A stretch of DNA of 64,000 nt. Origin: Rhizobiaceae bacterium (lineage in GTDB: Bacteria > Pseudomonadota > Alphaproteobacteria > Rhizobiales > Rhizobiaceae). Shown here in pieces: positions 28,526 through 37,496 of this stretch. The stretch is taken from contig JANQKQ010000052.1 of assembly GCA_028281105.1 (NCBI GenBank), positions 1 through 64,000 of the forward strand, in the 5' to 3' direction. Position 1 is the stretch's first letter. Each line of letters starts with the position of its first letter. Both the position numbers and the translations under genes were made by a program. The notes under the pieces are model-generated. The model was given only the letters and a program-made list of their open reading frames with translations. It searched no databases and was not told the origin of the DNA.

Positions 28526-29413
28526 GTGTTTTTGCAGCACCATGCATGGAAACTTCTTGCCGCCGCGGCGATCGTTGCGGCCTTCGTTCTGGGATACGCG
28601 CTAGACAACCGCGCGCGCACCGTGCAGGTGGTCAACGAGACGCTGGATACCAGCCCCCAGCTGGCCGCCAGGATCGATGAGGCGGTGGATGGGCGGCTCC
28701 AGGAGTTCGCCGCCACCCTGTCGCAGGATGCCGGCGCGGGCGATCCGGAGCAAATCGGCATGCTGGTGCGCGAATATCTGCTCGCCAACCCGGAACTGAT
28801 GCTGGAAATCCAGGACGCTCTGGAGCGCAAACAGGAGATCGAGCGCGTCGCCGCCCAGCAGCATGCAATCGAAAGCCAGTCCGACCTGATCTTCGCCTCG
28901 CGCTATCAGATGGAGATCGGACCCTCGGACGCCGACGTCAAAGTCGTGGAATTCTTCGACTACAATTGCGGCTTCTGCCGCCGCGCGTTGGACGACATGA
29001 ACCGGTTTCTCGAAACCGACGACAAGGTCCAGTTCGTCTTGAAGGAATTCCCCGTGCTTGGCCAGGAATCTCTGGATGCGGCGCGGGTGTCGATCGCGTT
29101 TTCGCGCATGATGCCGGAGCAGTATGGCGAATTCCACCAGCAGCTCCTGAGTGCACAGGGCATTAAGGACGGCGAGCGCGCGATCGAAGTGGCGCTGTCG
29201 CTCGGTGCAGATGAGCAGATCCTGCGCAGCGAGATGCAGCAACCCTATATCCAGACCGCGATCCGCGAAGCCTACGATCTGGCCGATGCATTGGGCATCA
29301 CCGGCACCCCGTCCTACGTGATTGGCAACGAAGTGGTGTTTGGCGCCGTCGGGCTCGACAATCTGCGCGACAAGGTCGTCAATGTGCGTGAATGCGCCAA
29401 GACCGTTTGCTGA
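28526..29413 (+). CDS. DsbA family thiol oxidoreductase
   Basis: A 295-residue periplasmic thioredoxin-fold protein. A signal anchor (residues ~8-28) is followed by an N-terminal helical region (ScsC-like) and a thioredoxin domain with the active site CGFC in DYNCGFCRRAL and the cis-Pro loop GTPSYVIG. It probably forms or isomerises disulfide bonds in envelope proteins. GTG at 28526 is the only start that fits the signal sequence and is preceded by GGAG. Confidence 0.9.
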   Translation: MFLQHHAWKLLAAAAIVAAFVLGYALDNRARTVQVVNETLDTSPQLAARIDEAVDGRLQEFAATLSQDAGAGDPEQIGMLVREYLLANPELMLEIQDALERKQEIERVAAQQHAIESQSDLIFASRYQMEIGPSDADVKVVEFFDYNCGFCRRALDDMNRFLETDDKVQFVLKEFPVLGQESLDAARVSIAFSRMMPEQYGEFHQQLLSAQGIKDGERAIEVALSLGADEQILRSEMQQPYIQTAIREAYDLADALGITGTPSYVIGNEVVFGAVGLDNLRDKVVNVRECAKTVC

Positions 29414-29643
29414 GCACGGAAGCACGACCCTTTCGGCCTGATCTGCGGTAACCAATTATCCGTTTCTCTGTGGACAAAGCTTATCGCGTGCGTCACGCCA
29501 TTCTCCGTGGTGGTAATCAAGCCCGCCGCCCCCTACACTCGCCCGCGGCGATGGCGGGCCGACAATGGCGCGGCTTTCGCCCGCGATAACGGCTTGGGTG
29601 CGAGCGGCCGTTCGGCGGGGCAATCAGATGGACCATAGTTGCG

Positions 29644-30099
29644 ATGACCAATAAGAAGAAGACCGTCGATCAGGAACTCATTCGCGAGCTGGCCGCCCTT
29701 CTTACCGAAACCGAACTGTCTGAAATCGAGGTGGAGCAGAACGGACTGCGCATCCGCGTCGTACGCTCCGGAGGCGGTGCGGTGGTGCGGCATGTGGCCC
29801 CTCCGCCGGAGCCGGCCGAACCGGCGCCGCCACCGGAGCCCGCCGAGCTCGATCCCTCCACCCATCCCGGCGCCGTTCCTTCGCCGATGGTCGGAACCGC
29901 CTATCTCTCGCCTGCGCCGGGCGCGGACCCGTTCGTCTCGGTCGGCGACACCGTCAAGGAAGGCCAGACGGTGATGATCGTCGAGGCGATGAAGACCATG
30001 AACCAGATCCCGGCGCCCAAGTCGGGCAAGGTGGCCGCGATACTCGTCGACGATCAGCAGCCGGTGGAGTTCGGCGAACCGCTTCTGATCATCGAATAG
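29644..30099 (+). CDS. accB: Biotin carboxyl carrier protein of acetyl-CoA carboxylase
   Basis: A 151-residue carrier that holds biotin for acetyl-CoA carboxylase, the first step of fatty acid synthesis. An N-terminal region (1-45) is followed by a Pro/Glu-rich linker and a biotinyl domain with the attachment lysine in [15 protein letters not shown]. Other alphaproteobacteria share AMKTMN at this site. accC follows after 12 bases, forming the usual accBC operon. The aroQ gene often found just upstream is absent. Confidence 0.96.
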   Translation: MTNKKKTVDQELIRELAALLTETELSEIEVEQNGLRIRVVRSGGGAVVRHVAPPPEPAEPAPPPEPAELDPSTHPGAVPSPMVGTAYLSPAPGADPFVSVGDTVKEGQTVMIVEAMKTMNQIPAPKSGKVAAILVDDQQPVEFGEPLLIIE

Positions 30100-30111
30100 G
30101 CGGCGACTTCG

Positions 30112-31452
30112 ATGTTCAACAAGGTTCTGATCGCCAATCGCGGGGAGATCGCGCTCAGGGTACTGCGCGCCTGCAAGGAACTGGGCATCGACACGGTGGC
30201 GGTACACTCGACCGCCGACGCGGACGCCATGCATGTACGCCTGGCCGACGCCAGCGTGTGCATCGGCCCGCCGCCGTCGCGCGACAGCTATCTGAACATC
30301 CACGAAATCCTGGCGGCCTGCGAGATCACCGGTGCAGACGCCATCCATCCCGGCTACGGTTTCCTGTCGGAGAACGCCAAGTTCGCAGAGATCCTCGAAG
30401 CGCACGGCATCACCTTCATCGGCCCGTCGGCCGAGCATATCCGGGTGATGGGGGACAAGATCGAAGCCAAGAACACCGCCCAGCGGCTCGGCATCCCCGT
30501 CGTGCCGGGTTCCGACGGAGAGATCACCGAGGAGGCCGAAGCGTTGCGCGTGGCCTCCGAAATCGGCTTTCCCGTCATCGTCAAGGCTGCCGCCGGCGGT
30601 GGCGGCCGCGGCATGAAAGTGGCGAAGGACAAGTCCGACCTGGCGCAGGCTTTCCACACCGCGCGCACGGAGGCCGGCGCCGCCTTCGGCGACAGCGCGG
30701 TCTATATCGAGAAATACCTGGCCAAGCCCCGGCATATCGAGATCCAGGTCTTGGGCGACGGCAAGGGCGGCGGCATCCACCTGGGCGAGCGCGACTGTTC
30801 GCTGCAACGCCGACACCAGAAGGTCTGGGAAGAAGCCGCCTCGCCGGCCCTGACGGCCGAGCAAAGGAGCGAGATCGGCGAGATTTGCGCCAATGCCGTC
30901 CGCGAACTGGGCTACTCGGGCGCCGGCACCGTCGAGTTCCTGTACGAGAACGACGAGTTCTATTTCATCGAGATGAACACGCGGCTGCAGGTGGAGCATC
31001 CGGTGACCGAGATGATCACCCGCATCGACCTGGTCAACGAGCAGCTGAGGGTCGCTTCCGGCAACGGCCTGTCGGTGACACAGGAGGAGGTGGCATATAC
31101 CGGGCACGCCATCGAGTGTCGGATCAATGCCGAAAACCCGCAGACCTTCGTACCCTCGCCCGGTCAGATCACCTATTATCATCCGCCCGGCGGCCTGGGC
31201 GTGAGGGTCGATTCAGGCGTCTATCAGGGTTATTCGATCCCGCCATACTATGACAGCCTCATCGGCAAGCTGATCGTTCACGGCCGCACCCGCGACGAAT
31301 GCATGATGCGGCTGCGCCGCGCGCTGGACGAATTCGTCGTCGACGGCATCGAGTCCACCCTGCCCCTGTTCCGCGACCTGGTGGTGAACGCCGACATCAA
31401 GGCCGGCGACTATGACATCCACTGGCTGGAAAAGTACCTGGCCGATCACTAG
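30112..31452 (+). CDS. accC: Biotin carboxylase subunit of acetyl-CoA carboxylase
   Basis: A 446-residue ATP-grasp enzyme that carboxylates the biotin on AccB using bicarbonate and ATP. The N-terminal [17 protein letters not shown], the glycine-rich ATP lid GGGGRGMK and the active-site [14 protein letters not shown] are intact, and the length is typical. Translation starts at ATG 30112, 12 bases after accB. It is followed by an intergenic palindrome and aat. Confidence 0.97.
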   Translation: MFNKVLIANRGEIALRVLRACKELGIDTVAVHSTADADAMHVRLADASVCIGPPPSRDSYLNIHEILAACEITGADAIHPGYGFLSENAKFAEILEAHGITFIGPSAEHIRVMGDKIEAKNTAQRLGIPVVPGSDGEITEEAEALRVASEIGFPVIVKAAAGGGGRGMKVAKDKSDLAQAFHTARTEAGAAFGDSAVYIEKYLAKPRHIEIQVLGDGKGGGIHLGERDCSLQRRHQKVWEEAASPALTAEQRSEIGEICANAVRELGYSGAGTVEFLYENDEFYFIEMNTRLQVEHPVTEMITRIDLVNEQLRVASGNGLSVTQEEVAYTGHAIECRINAENPQTFVPSPGQITYYHPPGGLGVRVDSGVYQGYSIPPYYDSLIGKLIVHGRTRDECMMRLRRALDEFVVDGIESTLPLFRDLVVNADIKAGDYDIHWLEKYLADH

Positions 31453-31493
31453 AGCAATTTCGATTTTGACCGAATCGGCAAAATCGAAATGCG
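31453..31493. repeat. Intergenic palindromic repeat (Hyphomicrobiales AGAGCA type)
   Basis: A perfect 12-bp inverted repeat (31457-31468 with 31479-31490, 10-base loop), flanked by AGAGC and GCG, starts just after the accC stop. Its shape recalls the AGAGCA...TGCTCT mosaic palindromes scattered between genes in rhizobia. It could equally serve as the 3' end of the acc message. No T-run follows. Confidence 0.55.
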
Positions 31494-31565
31494 TAAGTGA
31501 GTTCAATGATTTACTGGGTTTGGCCGTTTACACTTGAAGATGAAACGGTTTAGGGTGCCGGTGCC

Positions 31566-32180
31566 ATGAGCGGTTCCCAGGCAGTCGTGCTGGAAATTAC
31601 GCCGCAGGTGCTGCTTAAGGCCTATTCCTGCGGCATCTTTCCGATGGCCGAATCGGCCGACGATCCCACCATCTTCTGGGTCGAGCCGGAGATGCGCGGC
31701 ATCATCCCGCTGGACAAGTTCCACGTTCCGCGCAGGCTTGCCAGAACTCTGCGCACCCGCCCGTTCGAAATACGGGTGGATACCGCATTCGATGCGGTGG
31801 TGGCGGCCTGCCAGGAAGCTGTGGAGAACCGGCCGAGCACCTGGATCAGCGATCAGATCCGCCGGCTCTACGGCCAACTTCACCGCATGGGCCACAGCCA
31901 CTCGGTGGAAGCGTGGCTGGACGGCGAACTGGTCGGCGGCTTGTATGGCGTGAGCCTGGGCGGAGCGTTCTTCGGCGAGAGCATGTTCTCACGCCGGCGC
32001 GACGCGTCGAAAGCGTGCCTGGTTCACCTGGTCGAACGGCTGAAGACGCGCGGATACAGGCTGCTGGACACCCAGTTCGTCACCGACCACCTGCGCCAGT
32101 TCGGTGCGGTGGAAGTTCCGCGCGAACAATACACCGTGCTACTTGAAAATGCGCTTCAAGAAGACGCTTCCCTTATCTGA
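31566..32180 (+). CDS. aat: Leucyl/phenylalanyl-tRNA--protein transferase
   Basis: A 204-residue enzyme that adds Leu or Phe to the N-terminus of proteins starting with Arg or Lys, marking them for ClpAP (N-degron pathway). Conserved segments [19 protein letters not shown] and [14 protein letters not shown] are present. Genes upstream (accBC) and downstream (DUF2155) match the common order in rhizobia. It is convergent with the DUF2155 gene, 22 bases apart. Confidence 0.94.
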   Translation: MSGSQAVVLEITPQVLLKAYSCGIFPMAESADDPTIFWVEPEMRGIIPLDKFHVPRRLARTLRTRPFEIRVDTAFDAVVAACQEAVENRPSTWISDQIRRLYGQLHRMGHSHSVEAWLDGELVGGLYGVSLGGAFFGESMFSRRRDASKACLVHLVERLKTRGYRLLDTQFVTDHLRQFGAVEVPREQYTVLLENALQEDASLI

Positions 32181-32202
32181 TTTTGCTGGCTAATTGCAGC
32201 TG

Positions 32203-32643
32203 TCAACTGCCTTCCGGCGGAGCGACGTCGGAGGTCATTTTGCAGTCTTTCAGCCAGATGTCGTAGACCGGATGCTCGACCGCGTTGAGCCCGGGGCTGT
32301 CGGCGAACATCCACCCGGTGAAAATGCGGCGGATCTTGCGGTCCAGCGTGATCTCGTCGACCTCCAGGAACGCCGTCGTCTTCGGCGTCTCCGTGATCGG
32401 GCGCGAATAGCACACCCGCGGCGTGACCTGCAGCGCGCCGAACTGGACGGTCTCGTCGACATAGACGTCGAAGGTGATAATCCGGCCGGTGATCTTGTCG
32501 ATGCCGTTGAACACGGCCACCCGGTTGGAGATCTTCTCCGCCTCAGCCGGGATCGCGGCGGCGATCAGCACCAGGATCGACGCGGCGAAAAGTGGCGCGG
32601 CGCGCATGGCCGTTCGCAACGACGGTTTGAGCGGAAGGATCAT
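32203..32643 (-). CDS. DUF2155 domain-containing exported protein
   Basis: A 146-residue secreted protein. A signal peptide with the hydrophobic core AAPLFAASILVLIAAAIP ends near AEA, and the mature part carries the conserved DUF2155 core (AVFNGIDKITGRI and RIFTGWMFADSPGLNAVEHP). The function is unknown; co-location with aat and a complex I accessory gene is widespread in Hyphomicrobiales. ATG at 32643 was chosen because it places the signal sequence first. Confidence 0.88.
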   Translation of the reverse strand: MILPLKPSLRTAMRAAPLFAASILVLIAAAIPAEAEKISNRVAVFNGIDKITGRIITFDVYVDETVQFGALQVTPRVCYSRPITETPKTTAFLEVDEITLDRKIRRIFTGWMFADSPGLNAVEHPVYDIWLKDCKMTSDVAPPEGS

Positions 32644-32793
32644 TGCTGACGAGATTTCGCGTCTGTCGGGTGAATTTTGCCAGTAGCACGGGATTCGGGC
32701 GACGAAAAGCGGCCTCGCGCCATCGCCACGGCCCTCGTCGCCGGCGGCTTCCTTTCGCCGGCCAATGGGATCAAAATATGGCACGCATCCCCT

Positions 32794-33561
32794 TCAACCC
32801 TCATTTCGCCGTGGCATCCCACCCTGAGGCCGCGTGGTCAGCAGGCGGTGTTCGGTGCCCTCAAGCACAATTGCCGTTAGCGGTCCGCCATGTACGCAGC
32901 CCGTGTCCACATTGATGCGGTTGGGTTGGACGTCCGCCGCATCGACCGGCGTGTGGCCATGCACCACCACCATTTCGTGCGGTTCGGTGTGGTAGAGAAA
33001 GTCCTCGCGAATCCAGATCAGATCATGCCGCTGCTGCCGATCAAGCGCCACCCCCGGGCGAATGCCCGCATGCACGAACAGGTAGTCGCCCTCCACATGG
33101 GTTGTCGCCAACCGGTGCAGGAACGCCAGGTGCGCCGGCGGGATTGCGGCGGCAAACGCCCGGCTCAGGTCCACATTGGCCGGTCCATGCCCCGCAAGGT
33201 CGACGCCATACGAGCGAAGGGTCTGCACCCCGCCATAGAGCAGATAGCTGTCGCCCACCGCATCGGGCTCCTTTAGGAAGCCGACAAGCCAGTCTTCGTG
33301 GTTGCCGTAAAGATTGACCACCTCGCCGCCGCCGGGCGGATCGGCCTCCAGCGCAATCAGATAGTCGATCAGCTCACGCACCTGCGGCCCACGGTCGACA
33401 TAGTCGCCCAGGTGGACGATCTTGTGCCGCGCGACCGGAGATGCTTCCAGATCGAGTGCGATCAACTCGTGCAGGGCTTTTAGTTCGCCCAGGCAGCCAT
33501 GAATGTCGCCGACCGCATAGACCCGCAGGCCGTCGTCGAGCCGCGCACGGCCCATGATCAT
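32794..33561 (-). CDS. Calcineurin-like metallophosphoesterase (PrpE/ApaH type)
   Basis: A 255-residue serine/threonine protein phosphatase-like enzyme. All metal motifs are present: VGDIHGCLGEL, LGDYVDRGP, YGNHED and VHGHTPV. The family includes protein phosphatases and symmetric Ap4A hydrolases, and the substrate here is not known. The ATG at 33561 and another two codons later are equally likely starts. It is 18 bases downstream of the NDUFA12 gene on the same strand. Confidence 0.88.
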   Translation of the reverse strand: MIMGRARLDDGLRVYAVGDIHGCLGELKALHELIALDLEASPVARHKIVHLGDYVDRGPQVRELIDYLIALEADPPGGGEVVNLYGNHEDWLVGFLKEPDAVGDSYLLYGGVQTLRSYGVDLAGHGPANVDLSRAFAAAIPPAHLAFLHRLATTHVEGDYLFVHAGIRPGVALDRQQRHDLIWIREDFLYHTEPHEMVVVHGHTPVDAADVQPNRINVDTGCVHGGPLTAIVLEGTEHRLLTTRPQGGMPRRNEG

Positions 33562-33579
33562 GGGAAGTTCACCTGAGAT

Positions 33580-33957
33580 TTATGGCGTCCACGCCTCATA
33601 ATCGCCGGTAACCGTCGGGCGCTCGGCCGGATTGGCCTGAGAGCCCTTTGGGAAATAGGCGTCAGCTGAGCCGGTCTGGTTGGGCTGATGCGGGCGCTGC
33701 CATTCGCGCGGCGTATAGTCCTGGCGCGAGGGCGGCGTATCGGTGCGGTAATGCATCCAGCCATGCCAGCCGGGCGGGATCGCACTGGCGTCAGCATAGC
33801 CGTTGTATTGAACCCATCGACGCCCGTTGCGGCCTTCATAATAGATGTTGCCCAACTCGTCCTCGCCGACGCGTCTGCCCTTGCGCCAGATGTGGAAGCG
33901 CGTGTTCCAGGTCGAACCGTTCCACCATGTGAAAAATTGCAGCAGCAGGGTTTTCAT
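33580..33957 (-). CDS. NADH:ubiquinone oxidoreductase 17.2 kDa (NDUFA12) subunit
   Basis: A 125-residue protein of the NDUFA12 / B17.2 family, an accessory subunit of respiratory complex I found in mitochondria and alphaproteobacteria. The core GRRVGEDELGNIYYE, GRRWVQYNG and the Trp-rich IPPGWHGWMHY are diagnostic. It binds the peripheral arm near the membrane junction in known structures. Upstream at 33958-34071 is a short divergent promoter region shared with the MFS gene. Confidence 0.93.
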   Translation of the reverse strand: MKTLLLQFFTWWNGSTWNTRFHIWRKGRRVGEDELGNIYYEGRNGRRWVQYNGYADASAIPPGWHGWMHYRTDTPPSRQDYTPREWQRPHQPNQTGSADAYFPKGSQANPAERPTVTGDYEAWTP

Positions 33958-34071
33958 CGCGCCAGTCCCGTTCGTCCGCCATTCGCCGACGATCTAAAAT
34001 CGATCGCTATATGGCGCGGCCTGGGCTAAATGTCCAGCATGCCGACGGTCTGTCGGCTGGAGCTTATTTGA

Positions 34072-35274
34072 ATGACCATGGAACTGATTCCCGACGGGCC
34101 GCAAGCCCGGCTGCGGTTGGCGGTCGCAGTGGCAGCGGCCACTGTCGCCAGCGTGGGGATGTGGGCCATCGTGGTCGTACTGCCGGCCGTTCAGGCGGAA
34201 TTCGGCATTGGTCGCGGACAGGTCTCCTACGCGTACACCGCGATCATGAGCGGCTTTGCCCTGGGCAATCTGCTCATCAGTCGCGCGGTGGACCGGATGG
34301 GTATCGCACCGCTATTGGCCGCGGCCGGGCTGACGATTGGTGTGTGCTATGGGTTATCCACGGTTGCGCGCAGCTTCACCGAGTTCCTCGCCCTGCAGTT
34401 CATCATCGGCATCGCTACCGCTACCGGTTTCGGCCCGCTGATCGCTGACATTTCCCACTGGTTCCGCAAGCGCCGCGGCATCGCGGTCGCCATCGTCGCG
34501 TCCGGCAACTATCTCGCCGGCGCGGTCTGGCCGCTGCTGCTCAAACCGGTTGTCGAGACCGGAGGCTGGAGGCCGGCATTCATGATCATTGCGTTTGCCG
34601 GGGTTCTGATCCTGCCGGCGCTGTCGCTGGCCATGCGCCAACGCATCGCCGTCGAGGGGCCAAGCAGTGCGGCCACGCAGCTCGCCAGCACACCGTTCTC
34701 CCCGACACAGCTGCAGGTCCTGCTGATGATCGCGGGCGTGTCCTGCTGCGTGGCGATGTCGATGCCCCAGGTGCACATCGTCGCCTATTGCATGGACCTG
34801 GGCTACGGCATCGGCGCGGGCGCCCAGATGCTGTCGATCATGTTGGGTAGCGGCATTGTCAGCCGGCTCGCTTTCGGCATGCTTTCCGATCGCATCGGCG
34901 GAGTGCGCACCCTGCTCATCTCCTCGTCGCTGCAATGCCTGTCGCTGTTCCTGTTCCTGCCCTTCGACGGCCTGGTCTCGCTGTATATGATCTCGATGTT
35001 CTTCGGCCTGGCGCAGGGCGGCATCGTGCCCTCCTACGCGATCATCGTGCGCGAATACCTGCCCGCCCACGAGGCGGGAAAACGGGTCGGCATCGTCATC
35101 CTGGCCACCATCGCCGGCATGGCGTTCGGCGGCTGGCTCAACGGCTTCATCTACGATCTGACCGGCTCGTACCGCGAAGCCATCCTCAACGGCATCGCCT
35201 GGAACTTCCTCAATATCGCGGTAATGGGCGTGATTCTGTGGCGTTCACGGCCAAGCCGGGCCGCAATCGCCTAA
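34072..35274 (+). CDS. MFS transporter
   Basis: A 400-residue transporter with 12 predicted membrane helices. The loop after helix 2 reads SRAVDRMG and a matching loop in the second half reads MLSDRIGG (motif A remnant). The sequence most resembles putative organic-anion or sugar-type MFS proteins; the substrate cannot be assigned. It ends only four bases from the convergent glutamate dehydrogenase gene, leaving no space for separate terminators. Confidence 0.85.
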   Translation: MTMELIPDGPQARLRLAVAVAAATVASVGMWAIVVVLPAVQAEFGIGRGQVSYAYTAIMSGFALGNLLISRAVDRMGIAPLLAAAGLTIGVCYGLSTVARSFTEFLALQFIIGIATATGFGPLIADISHWFRKRRGIAVAIVASGNYLAGAVWPLLLKPVVETGGWRPAFMIIAFAGVLILPALSLAMRQRIAVEGPSSAATQLASTPFSPTQLQVLLMIAGVSCCVAMSMPQVHIVAYCMDLGYGIGAGAQMLSIMLGSGIVSRLAFGMLSDRIGGVRTLLISSSLQCLSLFLFLPFDGLVSLYMISMFFGLAQGGIVPSYAIIVREYLPAHEAGKRVGIVILATIAGMAFGGWLNGFIYDLTGSYREAILNGIAWNFLNIAVMGVILWRSRPSRAAIA

Positions 35275-35278
35275 TCGC

Positions 35279-36703
35279 TCACAGACCGAGCGACTTGTAG
35301 CTCTCCGCCACGCGCTCGATCGCGATGATGTAGGCCGCCGTACGCAGGTCGAAATCCTTGTCGTCCTGTCGCCTGGCGTGCCACACGTGGCGCATGGTTC
35401 CGTAGGCGCCGCGCATGGTGTCGTCGAGGCCTGAGCGCACCAGGGTCAGCTCATCGGCTCCCGAAATGAACCCACCGCGCAACTCGTCGGGAAAGGTCTT
35501 GCCGGTCATCTTCTCGAGCGCCTCGATGATCAATTCCTGACGGGCTTCCTCCTGGCGGCGCTGCATGCGGCCGAAGCGGATATGGGACAGGTTTTTGACC
35601 CACTCGAAGTAGGAAACCGTGACACCGCCAGCGTTGGCGTACATGTCGGGGATGACGACGACGCCTTTCTTTCTGAGGATTTCGTCCGCGGCCGCCGTGG
35701 TGGGACCGTTGGCGGCCTCGACCACCAGCCGCGCGCGGATCCGGTCGGCATTGTCGTTGTTGATCACGCCTTCGAGCGCGGCGGGAATGAGAATGTCGCA
35801 CTCCTCCTCCAGCACCGCCGCCCCGTTCTGGGTGTATTTGCCGTGGGGATATTTTGCGACGCCGCCGTGGTGGCGCAGATGACCCGACAAAGTCTCGATA
35901 TCCAGCCCCTTGTCGTTGACGACCGCGCCATCGCGCTCGATGACGCCGACGATCAGGCAGTCGTCCTCCTCCTGCAGGAACTTGGCCGCGTGATAGCCCA
36001 CATTGCCCAGGCCCTGGACGACGATGCGTTTGCCCGCCAGGCCGCCCTCCAACCCGGCCAGTTTCATGTCGTCGCGATGACGGAAGAAATCGCGGATGGC
36101 ATATTGCACGCCGCGGCCCGTCGCCTCGACCCGGCCGCGAATGCCGCCGGCGTTGAGCGGCTTGCCGGTGACGCAGGCGCGCGCGTCGATGTCGGTGGTG
36201 TTCATACGGTGATACTGATCGGCGATCCACGCCATCTCGCGCTCGCCGGTGCCCATGTCGGGCGCCGGCACGTTCTGTGAGGGATGGATGAGATCGCGCT
36301 TGATCAGCTCGAAGGCGAAGCGCCGGGTGATGCGTTCCAACTCGTCGGCGTCCCACTGACGCGGGTCGATCGTCAGTCCTCCCTTCGAGCCGCCAAACGG
36401 CACCTCGACCAGGGCGCACTTGTAGGTCATCAGCGCGGCCAGCGCCTCGACCTCGTTCTGGTTGACGCCGAGCGCGAAGCGGATACCGCCCTTCACCGGC
36501 TCGGCGTGTTCGGAATGCACCGAGCGATAGCCGGTGAACGTGTGGATGTCGCCGCGCAGCTTCACGCCGAAGCGCACGGTGTAGGTAGAGTTGACCACCC
36601 GGATCTTCTCGACCAGCCCCGGCGGCAGGTCCATGTGCCGCGCCGCCCGGTCGAACAGCAGATTGACGCTTTCACGGAAGCCCGGTTCCTGCCCGCTCGC
36701 CAT
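35279..36703 (-). CDS. gdhA: Glutamate dehydrogenase (Glu/Leu/Phe/Val dehydrogenase family)
   Basis: A 474-residue enzyme interconverting glutamate and 2-oxoglutarate plus ammonia. The catalytic segment KGGIRFALGVNQNEVEAL, the active-site lysine region PFGGSKGGL and the dinucleotide-binding GLGNVGYHAAKF are intact. The length and sequence fit the larger catabolic-type family seen in alphaproteobacteria and mitochondria. ATG at 36703 is preceded by GGGAGG. NAD versus NADP use is not resolved. Confidence 0.92.
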   Translation of the reverse strand: MASGQEPGFRESVNLLFDRAARHMDLPPGLVEKIRVVNSTYTVRFGVKLRGDIHTFTGYRSVHSEHAEPVKGGIRFALGVNQNEVEALAALMTYKCALVEVPFGGSKGGLTIDPRQWDADELERITRRFAFELIKRDLIHPSQNVPAPDMGTGEREMAWIADQYHRMNTTDIDARACVTGKPLNAGGIRGRVEATGRGVQYAIRDFFRHRDDMKLAGLEGGLAGKRIVVQGLGNVGYHAAKFLQEEDDCLIVGVIERDGAVVNDKGLDIETLSGHLRHHGGVAKYPHGKYTQNGAAVLEEECDILIPAALEGVINNDNADRIRARLVVEAANGPTTAAADEILRKKGVVVIPDMYANAGGVTVSYFEWVKNLSHIRFGRMQRRQEEARQELIIEALEKMTGKTFPDELRGGFISGADELTLVRSGLDDTMRGAYGTMRHVWHARRQDDKDFDLRTAAYIIAIERVAESYKSLGL

Positions 36704-36794
36704 GGTTGATCCTCCCTCGCGCGCCAGTGAGTCGGTCGAACGCAGGATGGCAGGAAACGGTGATCAGCGGAAGGCGGGAAATGGGGTGGATGCT

Positions 36795-36813
36795 TGTATC
36801 ACTAGATGATACA
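36795..36813. promoter_or_regulatory. Palindromic operator upstream of higBA
   Basis: A perfect 7-bp inverted repeat TGTATCA-N5-TGATACA, 53 bases before the higB start. Its size and place fit a binding site for the HigA antitoxin, which represses its own operon. No second copy was seen nearby. Confidence 0.7.
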
Positions 36814-36865
36814 ATTCACCCTGAAACGCCTCACCAGATGACGCGGGCAATCAGCCGGGGTTTGC

Positions 36866-37150
36866 GTGGCGATAAACGGGTACAAGGGCAAGCTGGCAGA
36901 ACGGATCGCCAAAGGTAAGACGCCCAAAGGCTTCCCCCAAAACCTCGTCAGGTCCGCTGTTCGCAAGCTCGCCATGCTGGATAGCGCACATGAGCTTGGC
37001 GATCTCAACTCACCTCCGGGCAATCGTTTGGAGGCCTTGAAGGGCGATCGCGTTGGACAGCATTCGATCCGCATTAATCGGCAATGGCGTATCTGTTTTG
37101 TATGGACCGAATCCGGGCCCACGGATGTGGAAGTTACCGACTATCACTGA
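36866..37150 (+). CDS. higB: RelE/HigB family toxin
   Basis: A 94-residue type II toxin, predicted to be a ribosome-dependent mRNA endonuclease. The conserved core (KTPKGFPQNLVRSAVRKL, PPGNRLEALKGDR, QHSIRINRQWRICF) and the C-terminal EVTDYH match the HigB/GraT group. The start is GTG at 36866; an overlapping longer frame from an upstream ATG does not encode the family N-terminus. The antitoxin higA starts 14 bases after the stop. Toxicity and activity are inferred. Confidence 0.88.
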   Translation: MAINGYKGKLAERIAKGKTPKGFPQNLVRSAVRKLAMLDSAHELGDLNSPPGNRLEALKGDRVGQHSIRINRQWRICFVWTESGPTDVEVTDYH

Positions 37151-37164
37151 GGGAGAGAGGACCA

Positions 37165-37461
37165 ATGGCACAAATCGAACTTCCAGCCGTGCATCCTGGC
37201 GAAATTTTGCGCGAGGAGTATCTGACCCCGCTCAACATGAGCGCCGGGGCGTTGGCCAGGAAGCTCGGCGTTCCGCGCACCCGTATCGAGCGCATCGCCG
37301 CCGAGCAAACGTCCGTCGGGCCGGATACGGCTCTGCGGCTCGCCAAGTTCTTTGGTACGACCGCGAATTTCTGGATCAACCTACAGACCGCTTACAACCT
37401 GGCCGCTGCGCGCGAAACCACCGACGTTTCCGGGATTGAACCGTTGCAGGCTGCCGGTTGA
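37165..37461 (+). CDS. higA: HigA family antitoxin
   Basis: A 98-residue XRE-type helix-turn-helix antitoxin that binds and neutralises HigB and represses the operon. The N-terminus VHPGEILREEYLTPL and the HTH AGALARKLGVPRTRIERI are typical of the HigA branch. The ATG at 37165 lies just after GGGAGAGAGG. As in most hig loci the toxin gene comes first. Confidence 0.92.
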   Translation: MAQIELPAVHPGEILREEYLTPLNMSAGALARKLGVPRTRIERIAAEQTSVGPDTALRLAKFFGTTANFWINLQTAYNLAAARETTDVSGIEPLQAAG

Positions 37462-37496
37462 AGTCGAAAAGGCCGCCCAACGAACGGACGGCACCA

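Noticed and set aside
29533-31182. A 549-codon minus-strand frame over accB and accC
   Set aside because: Antisense to two well-supported acetyl-CoA carboxylase genes; no domain resemblance.
36706-36918. Alternative upstream start frame for the HigB toxin
   Set aside because: It ends early and only a short piece resembles a HigB start by chance. The frame from GTG 36866 carries the full conserved toxin.
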